A stretch of 13,697 nt of DNA from Cyclostephanos tholiformis (Eukaryota > Bacillariophyta > Thalassiosirophyceae > Thalassiosirales > Thalassiosiraceae). Below are positions 1-8,878 of the stretch, one piece after another. Both the position numbers and the translations under genes were made by a program. The notes beneath the pieces were generated by a model, which worked only from the letters and a program-made list of their open reading frames with translations, searched no databases and was not told the origin of the DNA. The DNA is taken from positions 1-13,697 of the forward strand of contig JALLPB010001099.1 in the NCBI GenBank assembly GCA_036939975.1, read 5' to 3'. Every line of letters begins with the position of its first letter. The first letter of the stretch is position 1.

Positions 1-256
1 TGCAGAATTTTGAGATGATGTGCATGTTAGTGTGATCATACGAATCAAATTCCTTCGTCTGTAAAGTGTTTCTTCCACGGTGGACATCTCCATTCAATAG
101 TTGCTGTTGTAACTTTCTCATTCGTTCCATGCATTCTTTATGTTCACGTTTTAGGCATTCGTTCTCTCCCTCAAGGCTCGCTATCTTCATCTCCCGTGCA
201 CGAAGCATCCTCTTTAGCTCACCTCCTTCGTATTCTGCCGGTGCACTATGTGCCAT
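1..256 (-). CDS. N-terminal part of a coiled-coil protein, cut by the window edge
   Basis: An ATG at 256-254 opens a minus-strand frame of 85 codons that is still open at base 2. An in-frame TGA lies about 30 bases upstream with no other Met between, and the context AAACATGG is a good eukaryotic start, so this start is well supported. Residues 14-53 form a regular heptad coiled coil. Hydrophobic residues L14, L18, I25, L28, L35, M46, L49 and L53 fall on a/d positions, with Asn32 at an a position as in leucine zippers. The segment is rich in Glu, Lys and Arg and suits dimerisation. It ends in a less charged stretch containing DSYDHTN. I do not recognise the family. It points away from the transposase across a 460-bp gap and could be a host gene or part of another transposon. 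The plus-strand frame over 66-542 is its antisense shadow. Confidence 0.6.
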   Translation of the reverse strand, partial: MAHSAPAEYEGGELKRMLRAREMKIASLEGENECLKREHKECMERMRKLQQQLLNGDVHRGRNTLQTKEFDSYDHTNMHIISKFC

Positions 257-465
257 GTTTGCTTCACTCAATGTGGATGCTTTTTGTCAATGGATGAGAT
301 GTAAATGTTGCTTGAGTATTATTATTTTTGCTCATGTCATGGTTGCCATAACTCCAACTGTCATTCATGTTCATACTGGAACCAGTATTAAAGTATACAT
401 AAGTATAGACAATACCCAATCTGACCGTTGGTCCAATGTTCTTCCATTTGAAATAATTTTAACGA

Positions 466-568
466 TGGAATCATTATATCGCGCCAAAAATTTCACGTAT
501 ATCATGTTGCTTTGTGTCCACTACTTTAGACAGTGGAATTAGTATCTCGCGCCATAAATTTTACATAG
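466..568. repeat. Pair of imperfect 35-bp direct repeats upstream of the minus-strand gene
   Basis: Bases 466-500 and 534-568 match at 28 of 35 positions, offset by 68 bp. Both share TGGAAT, then TCGCGCCA, then AAATTT. The first copy, read on the minus strand, contains TTTTTGGCGC, which fits the eukaryotic E2F site consensus (TTTSSCGC); the second copy departs from it by one base in the T-run. The pair lies 210-310 bp upstream of the minus-strand start at 256, in the gap facing the transposon's left end at 610. It may be a promoter element or part of a mobile-element end. The rest of 257-609 shows no gene. The regulatory role is inference. Confidence 0.45.
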
Positions 569-615
569 ATGCATCCACACCCACATCAGTACGCAAAATA
601 TCACAAACACACTAA

Positions 616-669
616 TGCAATTTAAATCGCATAATGCGATTGAAATCGCATTATGCGATTTTAATGCAT
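616..669. repeat. Left subterminal array: three 19-bp units of a palindromic site
   Basis: Units begin at 616, 635 and 654, spaced exactly 19 bp, each a 16-bp near-palindrome of the form TGCGATTnnAATCGCA plus a TAA/TTA spacer. Unit 2 is the closest to consensus. Unit 1 has TGCAATT in the left arm and unit 3 has a shortened right arm (AATGCA). Nineteen bp is a little under two helical turns, so bound proteins would sit on a similar face. In plant CACTA elements such arrays are bound by an element-encoded protein. Binding here is inferred from position and repetition. The array ends about 50 bp before the transposase start, so it could also act in its promoter. Confidence 0.7.
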
Positions 670-717
670 TATTGATCATTTTTTGCAAGCCCCTTCACAA
701 ATGTATTAGAACCACAC

Positions 718-3621
718 ATGATAATTGTGATGTCGTCAAATAAGAGATCTCTTCCTGAACACTTTGTTGGTCTGCTTTGTTTCAAATGTAAGAGGACAGA
801 TTTTGGAGAAAGTGCTAGACGTCTATCCTCCCATGTGCGGTACTGTAACGGTCCATCACAACAGTCGTACCATCTGAAAAAGAAGAAGAAGATTGTCCAC
901 TGTGATGATAGCTTCACTACTAGCCACCCAAATGGAATGACACAGTTCCCCTTCAACATGGTCTATAGAAACATAGTTGGTGACATGAATGAAGTATGCT
1001 TCTCGAACTCAGAAAACGACTTTGAGTCGGACCACCTTGATGAATTACACTTGGACGATAATAATGTGGACAATCCATCAGGTTCAGTAAATGATCAAAT
1101 CCTCCCTAATAACGTAGCAGTTCCCTCAAATATTCACCATCCATCAATCCAACCTACAATTGAAGCTTCAAAACCCTTTAATCTTGATGTGGGAATGCCA
1201 AGTTGTTTAGAATTTCAGGTCCAACTGGCACGAATATGCAATAATCATAGAACAGACATGAAGCTTTTCAACGAGATTAACCAACTGATCCAAAAGCATT
1301 CTTTTGATAGACTTCTGTCATTTTCATCGGACAACCTATCAACAACCAAAGTAGGTTTTATCAAAAATATTGGCAAATCTCTTCAAGCTGAAAGACTCCA
1401 ACCTACCAATGTGACGGTGCCATTAGCTCTCGGAGGTAGTGCTATTACAGCAGTGTTTGACCTGGAGGCACAGATACTCTCCCTTTTACTTGATGATTCA
1501 CTGATGCACCCCGACAATTTTGCTGATCAATATGACATCTTTTCAGGTAAAGCCACAGGTCCCAATCTACATTATGGCGAAATACATACGGGTGATTCTT
1601 GGGAACCAGCACGTAAACATTTCTGTGGTGACAATTATCCAAATAACATGCCCATTGCATTGATAGTATTTGGAGATGAGTCTCATTTTGATTTCAAGGG
1701 CACATTGAAGACAATGCCATTGATGTTTACGCTGTCTCTTTTCAACCAGAGAGCAAGAAATGACGTGCGTTTCTGGAGACCCATGGCATACATACCCAAT
1801 TTAGGATATGGGGCCCTGACCAAAGAAGACTCAAGGCTAATTAACACCTTGACTCCATCAACGTATCGATTACAAAATGAGCATAACTGTATAGCGGCTG
1901 CACTCAGACCTCTGGTTGATATATCAAGAAGAGGTGGCATTAGAGTCACAATCCAATCTAAACCAGTTATAGCCAAGGTTTGGATTCACTTCTTCATGGG
2001 TGATACATCAGGCCATAATAGATGGCTTGGACATTTCAATTCTGGTGCTAATGTTCAACGTCCATATCGTGATTGCAAGTGCAGTATAGATGACATGGAC
2101 AACTCAAATCCAAATTGTATTTACTTGACAAGAGTTGACTTTCACCAACACATCGCAATACGATCAACATTGGAAGCACAACACGATAGGCTAAACATGG
2201 ATGCATCACTGTCAAAAAATCCAATTATCAATGCCTTCATGAATCCTGAAGTCCCATTATCTGATTTGGAATGTGGCATCTACGGTATGACACCTCCAGA
2301 AAGATTGCACACAACCTGTGAAGGCTGCACCAAATATATTTTTGAATCCCTTCTTGATACAATCACCAAATGCACCGAAGGTAATGCATTAATAAGGCAA
2401 ATGGAACTACTCCATTTCACGCTCCATTTCCAATGGAGCAGAAACAGTGAAAGAGATTTTCCATGAAGTGCAGGAAGGAATGGTCTGATGAATGGTTCCA
2501 AAGTAACTGGATCAGAGAGAAGAGGAAACCTTCTTCGTCTACTATGCTTGAGTTATACTGATGCGATTAACCAAAAATTGACGGAAAAGTTGAGGGAACA
2601 GTCAATATCCATGACAAAATTCCAAAAATGTATAAAACTGTACCTGTCAATGGAGGAGTGGTTTCACGGAAACAATCTGAAAAAGGAGGTGGTGAACTCC
2701 CGTTATATGATTTCAGACACAATCAAACTCATCCAATCAGTATTTCCTAGAGATTCTGGTCGTGGCTGGAAAATACCAAAGCTGCATGGACTGACAAAGT
2801 TTGCTACCTACATGCAGAGATATGGTTCAGCAAGTAATTTCTTCGGTGGAATAGGGGAAACTAACCACAAACGGTTTGTTAAGGATACTGGAAACAATAC
2901 TCAGCAGAGAGCAAGTACCTTCAGTACCCAAATAGCACATAGGTATTATGAGAGAATGGTATGTGATATCGCAAATCAAGCATTACTCAAAAAGAACGAT
3001 ATAAAATACAACTCAGCACGACCAAGGTGTATTTCATACCCTTTGATGGAAGGAAAATATTCACTCACACTGAAAGTTAATGGAAATGATTTCAGTAATC
3101 CAATTCTATCAACAGGGAAGAGAATTTCAGTGAAGTTCGTTGAGGCTATTGTTCGTTTCATTTCAGAGAATGATAGTACTAGCAAACAGTTCGAAATTAA
3201 TGCTTTCACATGTTGTAAGTTGAAACTTGAAGGAAGGGAAGAAATATTCAGAGCAATAGCAAATTATGGAAATGATGGAGAGTGGTATGATTGGTGTCTT
3301 ATCCGTTGGGATGGATACGATGAACCGTACCCAGGAAGAATATTAGGCTTCTTTTCTTCATCAGAGTCTGACGAAGATGTAATGGCAGTAGTGCAGTCAT
3401 CACCTGCATCTTGTCCTATGTCGTTGGAGAGGATGGGTAAAGATTTCATTTCCAAATTTTACATGCCAGATGACTTGGACCAATGCACATACACTGTACC
3501 TATTGAAAGCATAGTACATCCACTATGTGTTTTCAAGAACTATGGTGGCCCAAACAGAGAATATTTCTGCACTCTTCCACAGAGAAAGTGGGGTCGTTTC
3601 TTTGGTGACCACATTACGTAA
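718..3621 (+). pseudogene. Plavaka/CACTA-like DDE transposase with one in-frame stop codon
   Basis: One frame runs for 968 codons, broken only by a TGA at 2464-2466 (codon 583). Sequence on both sides aligns with one protein, and the phase is unchanged, so the TGA looks like a point mutation, plausibly CGA to TGA. An N-terminal C2HC zinc finger has Cys21, Cys24, His39 and Cys43. It is followed by a Lys run and an acidic linker. The catalytic-core candidates are Asp320 in GDESHFD, Asp429 in GDTSGHNRW (followed by a Cys-x-Cys), and Glu714 in GETNHKRF. The spacing and surroundings resemble fungal and algal Plavaka-type transposases, which cut and paste elements with CACTA ends. Near 855-875 is a WYDWCLIRWDGY block with PGRILGFF, a C-terminal part I cannot name. 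The start could be ATG 718 or 730. No intron is needed. As read, the product stops at 582 residues and lacks the third acidic residue, so it should be inactive unless the stop is read through. Confidence 0.75.
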
Positions 3622-3718
3622 CTTGATTCTTGTAAAAGACTTTTATTAATCACTTCACATTGCTTGACGAAACCATTACCATCAAACCAATGTTTGCGGT
3701 GATTCTTCCAGGATAGGA

Positions 3719-3750
3719 TGCGATCTAAATCGCAGCCTAACTCAATCGCA
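3719..3750. repeat. Internal copy of the palindromic site plus a half-site
   Basis: Bases 3719-3734 read TGCGATCTAAATCGCA, matching the subterminal consensus and better conserved than several terminal copies. A half-site, AATCGCA, follows at 3744-3750. It lies about 100 bp past the transposase stop, in the gap between the two convergent genes, far from either end. It may be a regulatory or structural site for the element's own binding protein. Confidence 0.6.
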
Positions 3751-3786
3751 TATTATCTCAATTTCATGGACATTTATCATAGTAAG

Positions 3787-4200
3787 CCTCCTTTTTTGAT
3801 TACTATGCTTTCATTTTGGGGTGTACGTTCAATGACGGTCAAGTGACGATCATAAGTAAACTTCCCATCCGTCAGCATAGGCCTCAAAGTAAGAGTAATG
3901 ACGTATCTGTTCCCATTGATCCAACATTATACACCATGATGGACATTGGTTATCGTAACCCTCCTCCTTCAGTGATTACTATGCATCCATTTTGGAGTGT
4001 ACATTCAATGACGGTCAATTGACAATCATAAGTAAACACCCAGACTGTCAGCATACATCTCAAGATTGACATTGACTATAGCTAACCCTCCTTCAGTGAT
4101 TACTATGCATTCATTTAGGGGTGTACGTTAAATGACGGTCAATTGAGGATCAAATGTAACCACCCCGACTGTCAGCATACATCTCGAAGTAAGAGTAACA
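3787..4200. repeat. Three degenerate ~105-bp repeats between the convergent genes
   Basis: Three copies begin with CCTCCTT and carry GATTACTATGC at 3798, 3974 and 4098, followed by a shared string including GGGTGTACGTTCAATGACGGTCAA. Later come CATAAGTAAAC and GTCAGCATA. Spacing is 176 bp then 124 bp; the first interval carries roughly 50 extra bases. A further shared tail, CAAAGTAAGAGTAA, follows copies 1 and 3. They fill most of the 604-bp gap between the transposase stop and the end of the minus-strand gene. No open frame here is convincing. They may form 3' untranslated sequence of either gene or an internal structural block. Confidence 0.75.
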
Positions 4201-4225
4201 ATCAATCTAACATCCATCTTCGTAA

Positions 4226-6776
4226 TCAGGTTCCACCCCAGGAAAACATCGTTACTGTAGGACATTTCCCAAAGTACGCCCTACCATCAACAATATATAT
4301 AGCCACGGAAGTACAGTGAGAAAATAATCCTGCCATGAATAAATGAACCCAGTAATTCTTGATTCGGTAAGTAGTTCCAAGACCTGGACACATAAAGAAC
4401 TGATAAACTTCTATGTTGCTTTGGAGACCAACATATTGATAGCAACATGTTGTTGGTAGACATACTCCCCACCAAAAAATATGTCTCAGAGCATTAACAG
4501 CTTGTTGATATCTTTCATTGACAAATCCTACGCCTGACTCTCTCATACATTCAAATTGTTTTATGACCAATTGTAGCCTTTCTTTCATTTCACCGGCAAA
4601 TAATTTCTGATCGTCGGACTTGTCCAGATGACAAGAAGAACAGAAGTTAATGGCCAATATTCCAGATGGACAAAACTTTTTCCGAAAGAAGATAGAATTT
4701 GAAACGGGAAAAAGCTTAGCCATGTGCGGATAAATGTGATATGCTGCCAAAGTGGTTCCACCAACAAGTAGGTTTACCAATCCATGCACAAAAGGCCAGT
4801 AATTATGGTTAGTTGATTTCCGATGGAAGCAAAATTGCTTTTCACGACCAACATTGGGCTCATTTGGACCCTCAGCAACAGTAGGTTGTCGCATATGTCC
4901 CTTCTTCCTAGGACCCACGTACGACAGTCCACCTCTATGATTCATTGTACATCTACCTCCGACATACATACCCATTTTACCTAGACCCTTCTCTATTAGT
5001 GGTAAGAATGATTGCTGAATTTGAACACTGTGACAAAAGGATTGAAAGAACCCACAGGAAAGAGGTACGTGTTCACAATAATCTCTAGCTCGAGCCATCT
5101 TGTAATTTACCTGTAAACCGTTGATCTCATTAGAAGACATGAAAGTCTCGTCTACCTCGGGAGCTCCATCACCAGCAAATTGTCTGACAAAATAATTATA
5201 TCGGCCATTTTTTATGTCGTCCACACTTACGATTTTTTCAAGTGATATGAGTGAACAAGTACACTTCGCACGTAAATTCATCACTTTATCAATTTGTTCA
5301 GCATAATCCTCTCCTTCATGAAGCAGTAATCCATTGTGATATTCTTTACTGAGAGCATCGTAATCTTCCTCACCAAAACAATAAAATTGTTGGTATATGG
5401 ATGATGAATCTTTCGCGGAAGATATCGATGGAAAATTAAGCTTATCTCTCAAATTACCAGACACACTGCCCGATACATTACAATCCAACGAAGTCCCATC
5501 TTGTTTACGTACAATAACAATCAAAGCTTGATGATCATGATGAAAGATCTTTTTTGGTGGTTTGTTGAACTCATCGAAATCGGATTCGCATGGCACGTGG
5601 TTGAATTGTTTTCTCTTTTGCTTATTTTTCCAAAAATTATGGTTGTTCACCAAAAGATCCTCAACCCCATACATTAAAGGATTAATGGGATAGTCATGTG
5701 CCGATTTGCCAATATTTTTAATATAAACTGGCTTTGGGATGTCCCAGACATCAATACCCATCCTCGATGATTGTACACCACCATCGACAGCATTCCTCGT
5801 GTGGGGACAGATTGATCCTCCTAAGGGTACCGGTCCTCTCACCTTTGGACAACAAAAGCACTTAACATGAGAGATGATGCGATTTAAATCGTATCAGGCC
5901 ATTTCAAATACCAGTACTTACTTGATTGAGAAACATTATCTCAATATCATCCAGAAAAAAAATTCGATGACTGAGGAACGGCAACATCGATTCCCACCGT
6001 TGACACTTGAAAATAGTAGGAATACCATTCTCATCTACGACATCTTGAAATTCCCACAATTCAATAGTAGATACCAACTGTAGGTCATGCCTGAATGTAT
6101 TAACGAGTGCAATCTTCCACTGAGGTTTGTATTTGTAACTGTAGGCGATGAGTGACCCTATGCCAGATTGCTTAAACTTTGTCAGACACGAACTTCTTAT
6201 AAAAGTTGGATATCCTTCGATGGGTAAAGAAAATCTCTTCTTAGGATTCAGAAGAATCGGTACGACAGAATTGACCATGACAAACACTTCATAAGATCCT
6301 TGAGTGTACATCTCACAAAAAACAACATGGGTATCATTCTCAAGATTGTAGTGTATTTTCAAATCCAAACCCCTATGTCCATTATGAACAGTTTGTGGCT
6401 TCAAATTTGTAATATGCATATTGCGCTGGTGGGACGTGAACGACGAGGGGCTGTTAGCGGTGGTTGATGTGGTGATGGGATTTGTTGGACGGGAGTGGTG
6501 CTTCATGATGCAGGCGGGCGGTGGTAATAATGGAGGAGTAACTACTAGCACTTGAGAGCAAGGCGTTGATTTGTCGCTTTGAAAAGAAGCAAAATTTGGA
6601 GATGCCATTGAGAAAGAAAGGAATGTAGGATTTAGTACTAGTATATTTTTTGGATATGCCATTGAGAAACTCAATGTATGTAGAATGTGGTACTTAGGCA
6701 AGAAACATACTATATGGCTACAGGAGTTAGGTGAGCATTGAATAATGGAAGCAAAACAATATGGGGCTACAAGCAA
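4226..6776 (-). CDS. Spliced second transposon gene, protein of unknown family
   Basis: Two minus-strand frames, 6776-5922 (285 codons) and 5842-4226 (538 codons plus stop), are joined by a short intron in phase 0. The upstream frame runs into a TGA only after a perfect GTAAGT donor, which argues for splicing. Three Met starts are possible: 6776, 6662 and 6608. The last gives a product of about 767 residues and the first 823. The N-terminal 70 residues are Pro/Ser/Thr-rich and look disordered; the rest of exon 1 is a globular, beta-rich-looking stretch. Exon 2 is Cys- and His-rich. Residues 405-407 read His-Leu-Asp, and His509 in SHCTS is followed by Arg521, a spacing compatible with a 2-oxoglutarate/Fe(II) oxygenase fold, but the surrounding sequence does not prove it. 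Convergent orientation with the transposase inside shared ends suggests a helper role. No frame break is seen. I do not recognise the family. Confidence 0.6.
5843..5921 (-). other. Predicted 79-nt phase-0 intron
   Basis: On the minus strand the donor is CAA|GTAAGT at 5921-5916 and the acceptor is TGCTTTTGTTGTCCAAAG|GTG ending at 5843, with a pyrimidine-rich run before it. Both flanking frames stay in register. A second in-phase acceptor, GTTAAG|TGC at 5861, would give a 61-nt intron and add six codons including three Cys. The unspliced frame from exon 1 stops at TGA 12 bases after the donor. The intron holds a near-copy of the transposon's palindromic site at 5878-5893. Confidence 0.6.
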
Positions 6777-6967
6777 GCAATAACGTCGCTTCTCTCAGAT
6801 TCCATCATCATAATTGGATGGAGAGTGTGTCATTTGCCTCTAAAAATTTGAAAGGAACAAAATAACATCATCGAAAGCAAATACTTTGGCAATCACTGTT
6901 GAATACTGCAATAAAAATAGCTGCCAATTTATCTACAGCGATTTGTGGTGGTGGAGAAAGGGCCAGA

Positions 6968-7332
6968 TGTGATCTGAATCGCATCCGTGTATCATCGTTC
7001 AATAAAAGAACCAAACACAGTAATGCCATCAACACAAAATACCGCTGCATTCGCAACCAAATAATGCAGTAAAAACAACTTGGGAGCAATCATCAGCTAT
7101 TAGTGATGGTGAAGAGAGCGCTGCAAGCGATCTGAATCGCATATAGAGTGATGCAATCTTAATCGCATCAAGGAGAACAAGAGCTGACTGGGCTAATGCG
7201 ATTGAATGTCATCATAGGTGATTACAACAAAGAAACTCAATGTGGGGAAGAGTGGACTAATCAACTCTGCTGTCTAAAGTGTACTGAAGATTACAAAACA
7301 ATCCTGGTGTGATTAGAATCGCAGAGTTAGTG
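6968..7332. repeat. Right subterminal region with dispersed palindromic sites
   Basis: Near-complete copies of the 16-bp site lie at 6968-6983, 7126-7141, 7152-7167 and 7308-7323. A half-site, TGCGATT, is at 7197-7203. Most right-hand arms read AATCGCA exactly; the left arms vary (TGTGAT, AGCGAT, TGCAAT). Unlike the left end, spacing is irregular. The terminal TTAGTG closes the region. It also lies upstream of the minus-strand gene, so it should contain that gene's promoter, though no TATA box was assigned. The stretch 6777-6967 shows nothing recognisable. Confidence 0.65.
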
Positions 7333-7342
7333 ATAAGTGAAA

Positions 7343-8838
7343 ATGCCATCACCTCTTCTTAAAATGAGAGAATGATCATCTGGTGGCAATGTGTCAGTAC
7401 CTACTCGAAGCTCAAAAAAAAAAGAGGGTAGGGGAGTGGTGGGGATTGGAGGCAATGGGTCTTCCGGGGATATGCAGCTGGCTAGAGAGGAGCGGGACAA
7501 GGTGGAAGAAGACATATACTCCCAGTTACGTCATGAGTCCCCACATCGCACAGCAAAGACAGTTGCATTAGCACAAATTCACGAGGAGAATAAGGATGAG
7601 AAGATTGAAGAGGAGCAGGACAGTGAAGAAGAGAGGTCCGCACAATTAAAGGGCCCACCTGAATTATATTATGATGCTGTTTGTCTGGCCAATGCATTCA
7701 AAAAGAAGGGCAACCTGGGAACACATTTCAACTGGAAAGATCTGGGAATTCAAGTAGGTCTGTGCTTCAATTCACTGCCACCGAATGTTAACTTTCTGAA
7801 CGGACCACTTCAATGTGTCCACCTTACAGAGAACAATGAAAAGGAGGAGAATGAGGTGGTGAGAGGACTAGATAGAGAGTTCATAGATTTTGATATTTTG
7901 GCGAAGATAATATAGATTCGGAAAAAGATAACAACAGTGATTACCTTGATGAGGTGATTATCTATGAAGGTAGTGGATCAGAGGAAAGCCTTGACGACTG
8001 CATGGAGGAGAACGTAGTGGTCAGAGAGGAGAAGAAAAGGAAGAGAACAGTTAGTGAAGGAGGGAGGAAGAAGACTGCAAGTATTGAGAGAACTGATGAA
8101 AAAAAATAGGGTGTGAAAGGCGACAAAACCAACAACAACGTTGAAGGACTCTTAAAAGGGAAGGTAGCAACTGTATGGGATCTCTTCACCAGAGAGAGGA
8201 AAAATATAAAAGTTGATGGAATCAGTTACTCTAGTGGGATAGCTATAGAGACGAGACGCAACAAAAAAATTATTGAGTATAGGAAGGTATACAGGTGTTT
8301 GATGGTGATGAATAGAAGAAACAAAAAGGAGGGGTGGAGGATATTGGCAAGCCATCGGGATACTTCCAATAAGGATTATGTTGGGTGTAAGGGGAGGATG
8401 GAGGGCTTCTTTTTGAAGGATAGATATTGGTTTCGAATGAAACATTGTCACACTTGTGATAAGGGAGGAGGGTCTCTAGACAACAGACCCCAAATTCAGA
8501 TGATATCTCCTGCACCCAGTTGGAATATTACCCGAACAAGTTTGTTAGGTATGAGAAAGGTATTGGAGACATGTCCGAAATTTTTTTGGGAAAATTTAAC
8601 ACATCAGGGGACAAGCAGACAATGGCTAAAGGAGATAGTGGCGCCCAGAAATGAACAAGGTGAGAGCGTGAAACGTCAGATTGAAGAGATGATGAGGCCC
8701 TACTTGGATATGGTTAAGTACCAGAATCCACATCTGAGGTTTTGTAGGGTAGGTGCACTTCGGACACAGCAAAATACAGAGAGTCAGTATAAGAAGCAAG
8801 CATCACTGAGACAGAGTTCATTAATGTCACAAACATAG
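7343..8838 (+). pseudogene. Broken gene with acidic linker and FLYWCH-like zinc-binding block
   Basis: An ATG at 7343 (context GAAAATGCC) starts a frame with an in-frame TGA at 7373. That frame continues to about 7891, shifts by one frame between 7891 and 7913, then continues to a TAG at 8107 and on to a TAG at 8836-8838. The products of all segments read as one protein of about 495 codons. It has a Lys/Ser-rich start, a Glu-rich region, a block around 7660-7810 with PPELYYDAVCLANAF, and a second Glu/Asp-rich linker. Next comes a Cys/His block: counted from 8113, Cys62, Cys92 in GCKGRM, then His111-Cys-His113. The CKGR and HxH features recall FLYWCH and WRKY-GCM1 zinc fingers of Mutator-like elements, but the Cys-Cys gap (29 residues) is long for FLYWCH. 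It starts 11 bp past the transposon end. It could be a host gene, a decayed Mutator-like element gene, or the 5' part of the LINE that follows. Confidence 0.5.
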
Positions 8839-8878
8839 GAGAAGGCAAACTTACCAGGCACGTTAAAAAACAATGTGA

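Larger units (their letters stand above)
610..7332. mobile_element. CACTA-superfamily (Plavaka-like) DNA transposon, near complete
   Basis: The left end reads CACTAA (610-615) and the right end reads TTAGTG (7327-7332), its exact inverse. At the left the first palindromic copy follows at once (616-631); at the right it follows after three extra bases, CTC (7308-7323). Repeated subterminal motifs next to a short CACTA terminus are the hallmark of this superfamily. Between the ends lie a DDE transposase on the plus strand and a spliced second gene on the minus strand, arranged convergently. The flanking triplets are ACA (607-609) and ATA (7333-7335), one mismatch from the 3-bp target duplication usual for the group, so the duplication is only suggested. 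The terminal repeat is short and imperfect. The main alternative is that the true left end lies outside the window and the coiled-coil gene at 256 belongs to the same element. Confidence 0.6.

Noticed and set aside
66..542. 158-codon plus-strand frame
   Set aside because: It is antisense to the coiled-coil gene over 66-256, where the minus strand has clear heptads and a good start; the plus translation is Ser/Phe/Cys-rich without motifs.
2420..2560. Intron or programmed frameshift to explain the transposase stop
   Set aside because: The frame is the same on both sides of the TGA and protein text continues without a gap; no suitable donor and acceptor flank it, so a point nonsense change is simpler.
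8113..8838. The 241-codon frame as an independent gene starting at a GTG
   Set aside because: Coding-like text in the same frame continues upstream through the TAG at 8107 to about 7,900, so it is the 3' part of a broken gene and not a separate one.
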